A DNA stretch of 64,000 bases from Winogradskyella alexanderae. Lineage in GTDB: Bacteria > Bacteroidota > Bacteroidia > Flavobacteriales > Flavobacteriaceae. The notes beneath the pieces were generated by a model, which was given only the letters and a program-made list of their open reading frames with translations, was not told the origin of the DNA and ran no database searches. Position 1 is the first letter of the stretch, and every line of letters starts with the position of its first letter. Made by a program: the position numbers and the translations under genes. Location: contig NZ_JAIUJR010000004.1 of assembly GCF_020166335.1 (NCBI RefSeq), positions 1 through 64,000 of the forward strand, written 5' to 3'. Positions 62,173 to 64,000 of this stretch are shown here, in pieces.

Positions 62173-63288
62173 TTACTCAAAATAGTTCAAAGTTGAATAA
62201 CCGCCATCTTCAAGATACTGTTGCTTGGTCATTAGCTTTAAATCACTTTCCATCATCTCGTGAATTAAATCCTTCAATGAATATTTGCATTCCCAACCTA
62301 ATTTTTGCTTGGCTTTGGTGGCATCACCAACTAATTGATCTACTTCGGTTGGTCTAAAATATCTTGGGTCTACAGATAATACTTCCTTACCGATTTCTAA
62401 CTGGTATTTTGGATTGTTACATTCTGTGACAAAGGCTTTTTCATCCGCACCTTTACCTTTAAATTCAAGCTCAATACCTACTTCTGCAAAACTCATTTTT
62501 ACAAAATCCCTAACCCTAGTCGTTTTACCAGTAGCAATAACCCAATCCTCTGCCTTATCTGCTTGCAGTATCATCCACATCATCCGTACATAATCCTTCG
62601 CATGTCCCCAATCTCGCTGTGCTTCGAGATTACCTAAATAAAATTTATCCTGTAATCCCAATGCTATACGAGATACTGCTCGCGTAATCTTTCTTGTCAC
62701 AAAGGTTTCCCCACGTATTGGTGATTCATGATTAAACAGTATTCCATTACAAGCAAACATATCATAGGCCTCACGATAGTTTACGGTGATCCAAAAGGCA
62801 TACATCTTAGCCACGGCATAAGGTGATCTTGGATAAAACGGTGTAGTCTCCGATTGTGGCACTTCCTGTACCTTACCATAAAGCTCAGATGTTGAAGCTT
62901 GGTATATTTTAGTCTTTTTTTCTAAACCCAATAAACGTACGGCATCAAGAATACGAAGTGCACCCAAGGCATCGGTATTACCTGTATACTCTGGTATTTC
63001 AAAAGAAACTGCAACATGGCTCATGGCGGCCAGATTATAGATTTCATCAGGTTGAATTTCCTTAATTAATCTAATAAGGTTAGTGCTATCTGTCATATCA
63101 CCATAATGCAGATAAAAATTTTGATGGTCTACATGCGGATCTTGGTACAAGTGATCAATTCTGTCAGTATTAAAAAGTGAAGAACGTCTTTTTAGGCCAT
63201 GTACTATGTATCCGTTTTTAAGAAGAAACTCACTTAAATAGGCCCCATCTTGACCAGTTATACCTGTAATAAATGCGACTTTATTCAT
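62173..63288 (-). CDS. gmd: GDP-mannose 4,6-dehydratase
   Basis: Converts GDP-D-mannose to GDP-4-keto-6-deoxy-D-mannose, the precursor used by Fcl. The 371-residue SDR enzyme has [15 protein letters not shown] at the N-terminus, [47 protein letters not shown] and [15 protein letters not shown] (YxxxK), then [19 protein letters not shown], and [17 protein letters not shown]. Length and motifs are normal. It is the first gene of the minus-strand polysaccharide locus, with a -7 box 39 bases upstream. Confidence 0.97.
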   Translation of the reverse strand: MNKVAFITGITGQDGAYLSEFLLKNGYIVHGLKRRSSLFNTDRIDHLYQDPHVDHQNFYLHYGDMTDSTNLIRLIKEIQPDEIYNLAAMSHVAVSFEIPEYTGNTDALGALRILDAVRLLGLEKKTKIYQASTSELYGKVQEVPQSETTPFYPRSPYAVAKMYAFWITVNYREAYDMFACNGILFNHESPIRGETFVTRKITRAVSRIALGLQDKFYLGNLEAQRDWGHAKDYVRMMWMILQADKAEDWVIATGKTTRVRDFVKMSFAEVGIELEFKGKGADEKAFVTECNNPKYQLEIGKEVLSVDPRYFRPTEVDQLVGDATKAKQKLGWECKYSLKDLIHEMMESDLKLMTKQQYLEDGGYSTLNYFE

Positions 63289-63327
63289 TCTATTTCATTG
63301 ATTAAAACACCATAAATAGATGCTTTA

Positions 63328-63335
63328 CAAATCTA
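63328..63335 (-). promoter_or_regulatory. Probable -7 box for the gmd-led polysaccharide locus
   Basis: Minus strand TAGATTTG matches TAnnTTTG, 39 bases before the gmd ATG. No TTG at -33. Confidence 0.45.
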
Positions 63336-63428
63336 AGCTATTTTGAAGGACTAACCTTCTAGTGATTTGTAAACTAATTAACAGTTCGATAAAATCTGAA
63401 AAAGATCAATTGAATTTTGTTTTGATTT

Positions 63429-63457
63429 TTGAAAGTAGCAAAACAATTCTATCTTTG
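63429..63457 (+). promoter_or_regulatory. Bacteroidota promoter for the right-edge secreted protein gene
   Basis: TTG (63429-63431), 18 bases, TATCTTTG (63450-63457): exact consensus, 35 bases before the ATG at 63493. Confidence 0.72.
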
Positions 63458-63492
63458 AGTATATTGAATTACAATCTAATCCTTAATTCTGA

Positions 63493-64000
63493 ATGAGACA
63501 TATCTACATATTTTATTTTTTTCTGCTGAGTATCGTATTTGGAGTTAATGCTCAAAATACTCCTAATACCATTTCGATGAATTCAGCAGATAACAATGCT
63601 ACTGCATTTGGAACAAATGGAACAATAGCAACTTCAGTTACAACATTTTATACACATTGGGATAACACCTATATTTATATAGGATGGTCTGAAGGGAATA
63701 CTAATTATAGTTCCGACATGTATTATGTTGCATTTGATACAGATCCAAATACGGCGACAGGCAGCAGCAATTCTGTCGAAAATGTGAGTTTTGAAACAGG
63801 TGGTAATCTTCCAGATTATTATATCGTATATGAAAACAATGATGACTTCTACGGTGCTCCTGTGTCCAATGGCAATGCTATTGAATTATATAACGGTACG
63901 TCAGGGTCTTGGACTTTTGTTAGCAGAACAGCAGGTGATGATGGAACAAATTCGCAAATTGATTTTCAAAATGCGCCTAATGGTGAGGTTAGAATTCGAA
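63493..64000 (+). CDS. N-terminal part of a secreted protein (3' end outside window)
   Basis: The frame is open from the ATG at 63493 to the end of the window, 169 codons. It begins with a signal peptide (MRHIYIFYFFLLSIVFGVNA, cleavage near AQ). The mature part (NTYIYIGWSEGNTNYSSD, MYYVAFDTDPNTATGSSNSV, PDYYIVYENNDDF) resembles the carbohydrate-binding, DOMON/CBM9-like modules that carry YVAFDTD motifs, but the match is by eye. A C-terminal T9SS sorting domain would be expected beyond the edge but cannot be seen. It has its own consensus promoter and is divergent from gmd. Confidence 0.78.
   Translation, partial: MRHIYIFYFFLLSIVFGVNAQNTPNTISMNSADNNATAFGTNGTIATSVTTFYTHWDNTYIYIGWSEGNTNYSSDMYYVAFDTDPNTATGSSNSVENVSFETGGNLPDYYIVYENNDDFYGAPVSNGNAIELYNGTSGSWTFVSRTAGDDGTNSQIDFQNAPNGEVRIR

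Noticed and set aside
1-64000. tRNA, rRNA, riboswitch, insertion sequence, phage and CRISPR signals
   Set aside because: Scanning the gene-free stretches by eye I found no cloverleaf, no transposase and no regular repeats with spacers; a covariance-model search would be needed to exclude small RNAs.

Overview
The window is chromosomal DNA of a Bacteroidota bacterium, most likely a marine member of the Flavobacteriaceae. The evidence is low G+C coding DNA, promoters of the TTG-N18-TAnnTTTG type, type IX secretion (T9SS) sorting domains, the T9SS-related proteins PorT and the SprA plug (DUF5103), a lipidated Omp85 protein (TamL type), a short primary sigma factor, and a sodium-pumping NADH:quinone reductase. 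I see no rRNA, tRNA, insertion sequence, phage or CRISPR array. No gene-free stretch exceeds 300 bases except 3571-3949.

Layout. 1-2692: three head-to-tail genes for exported surface proteins, namely the end of a repeat protein whose first 110 bases are far richer in G+C than the rest, a collagen-like protein, and a protein with a gliding-motility type C-terminal sorting domain. 2788-12261: an M48 protease, gpmI, a HAD phosphatase, an acyl-CoA hydrolase/CoA-transferase, a map-cupin-methyltransferase run, apbE with a small conserved gene, a decayed DUF6090 gene and small proteins. 12325-18359: the complete nqrABCDEF operon, whose NqrB and NqrC carry the flavinylation motifs that ApbE modifies. 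18523-46766: mainly housekeeping and envelope genes, including the T9SS plug, apaG, P5C dehydrogenase, rsmG, a desaturase, an aminotransferase, trkA-trkH, ubiE-porT, a TrmH-like methyltransferase, tamL, class II aldolase, accD, a T9SS cargo protein, a PAS histidine kinase, rpsO, pnp, rpoD, a BLUF photoreceptor overlapping rpe, and a CBS protein.

46866-63288: one long minus-strand exopolysaccharide or capsule locus. In the direction of transcription it reads gmd, a broken four-helix-bundle gene, fcl, flippase, pyruvyltransferase-like gene, GT2, polymerase/ligase, two GT4, methyltransferase, WcaF-like acetyltransferase, two GT2, WecA/MraY-like initiating transferase, Wza-like export lipoprotein and Wzc-like tyrosine autokinase. 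This is a Wzx/Wzy-type pathway that uses GDP-L-fucose. wza-wzc has its own good promoter, and base composition changes strongly along the locus, which indicates assembly from several sources. After the locus a plus-strand secreted protein begins and runs off the right edge.

No clearly new multi-gene system is evident. The items most worth following are the BLUF-rpe coupling, the G+C step and surface-protein triad at the left edge, two frameshifted genes found by reading across frames (DUF6090 family and four-helix bundle), the tyrosine-rich kinase tail, and several small conserved proteins of unknown function near the Nqr and rpoD genes.
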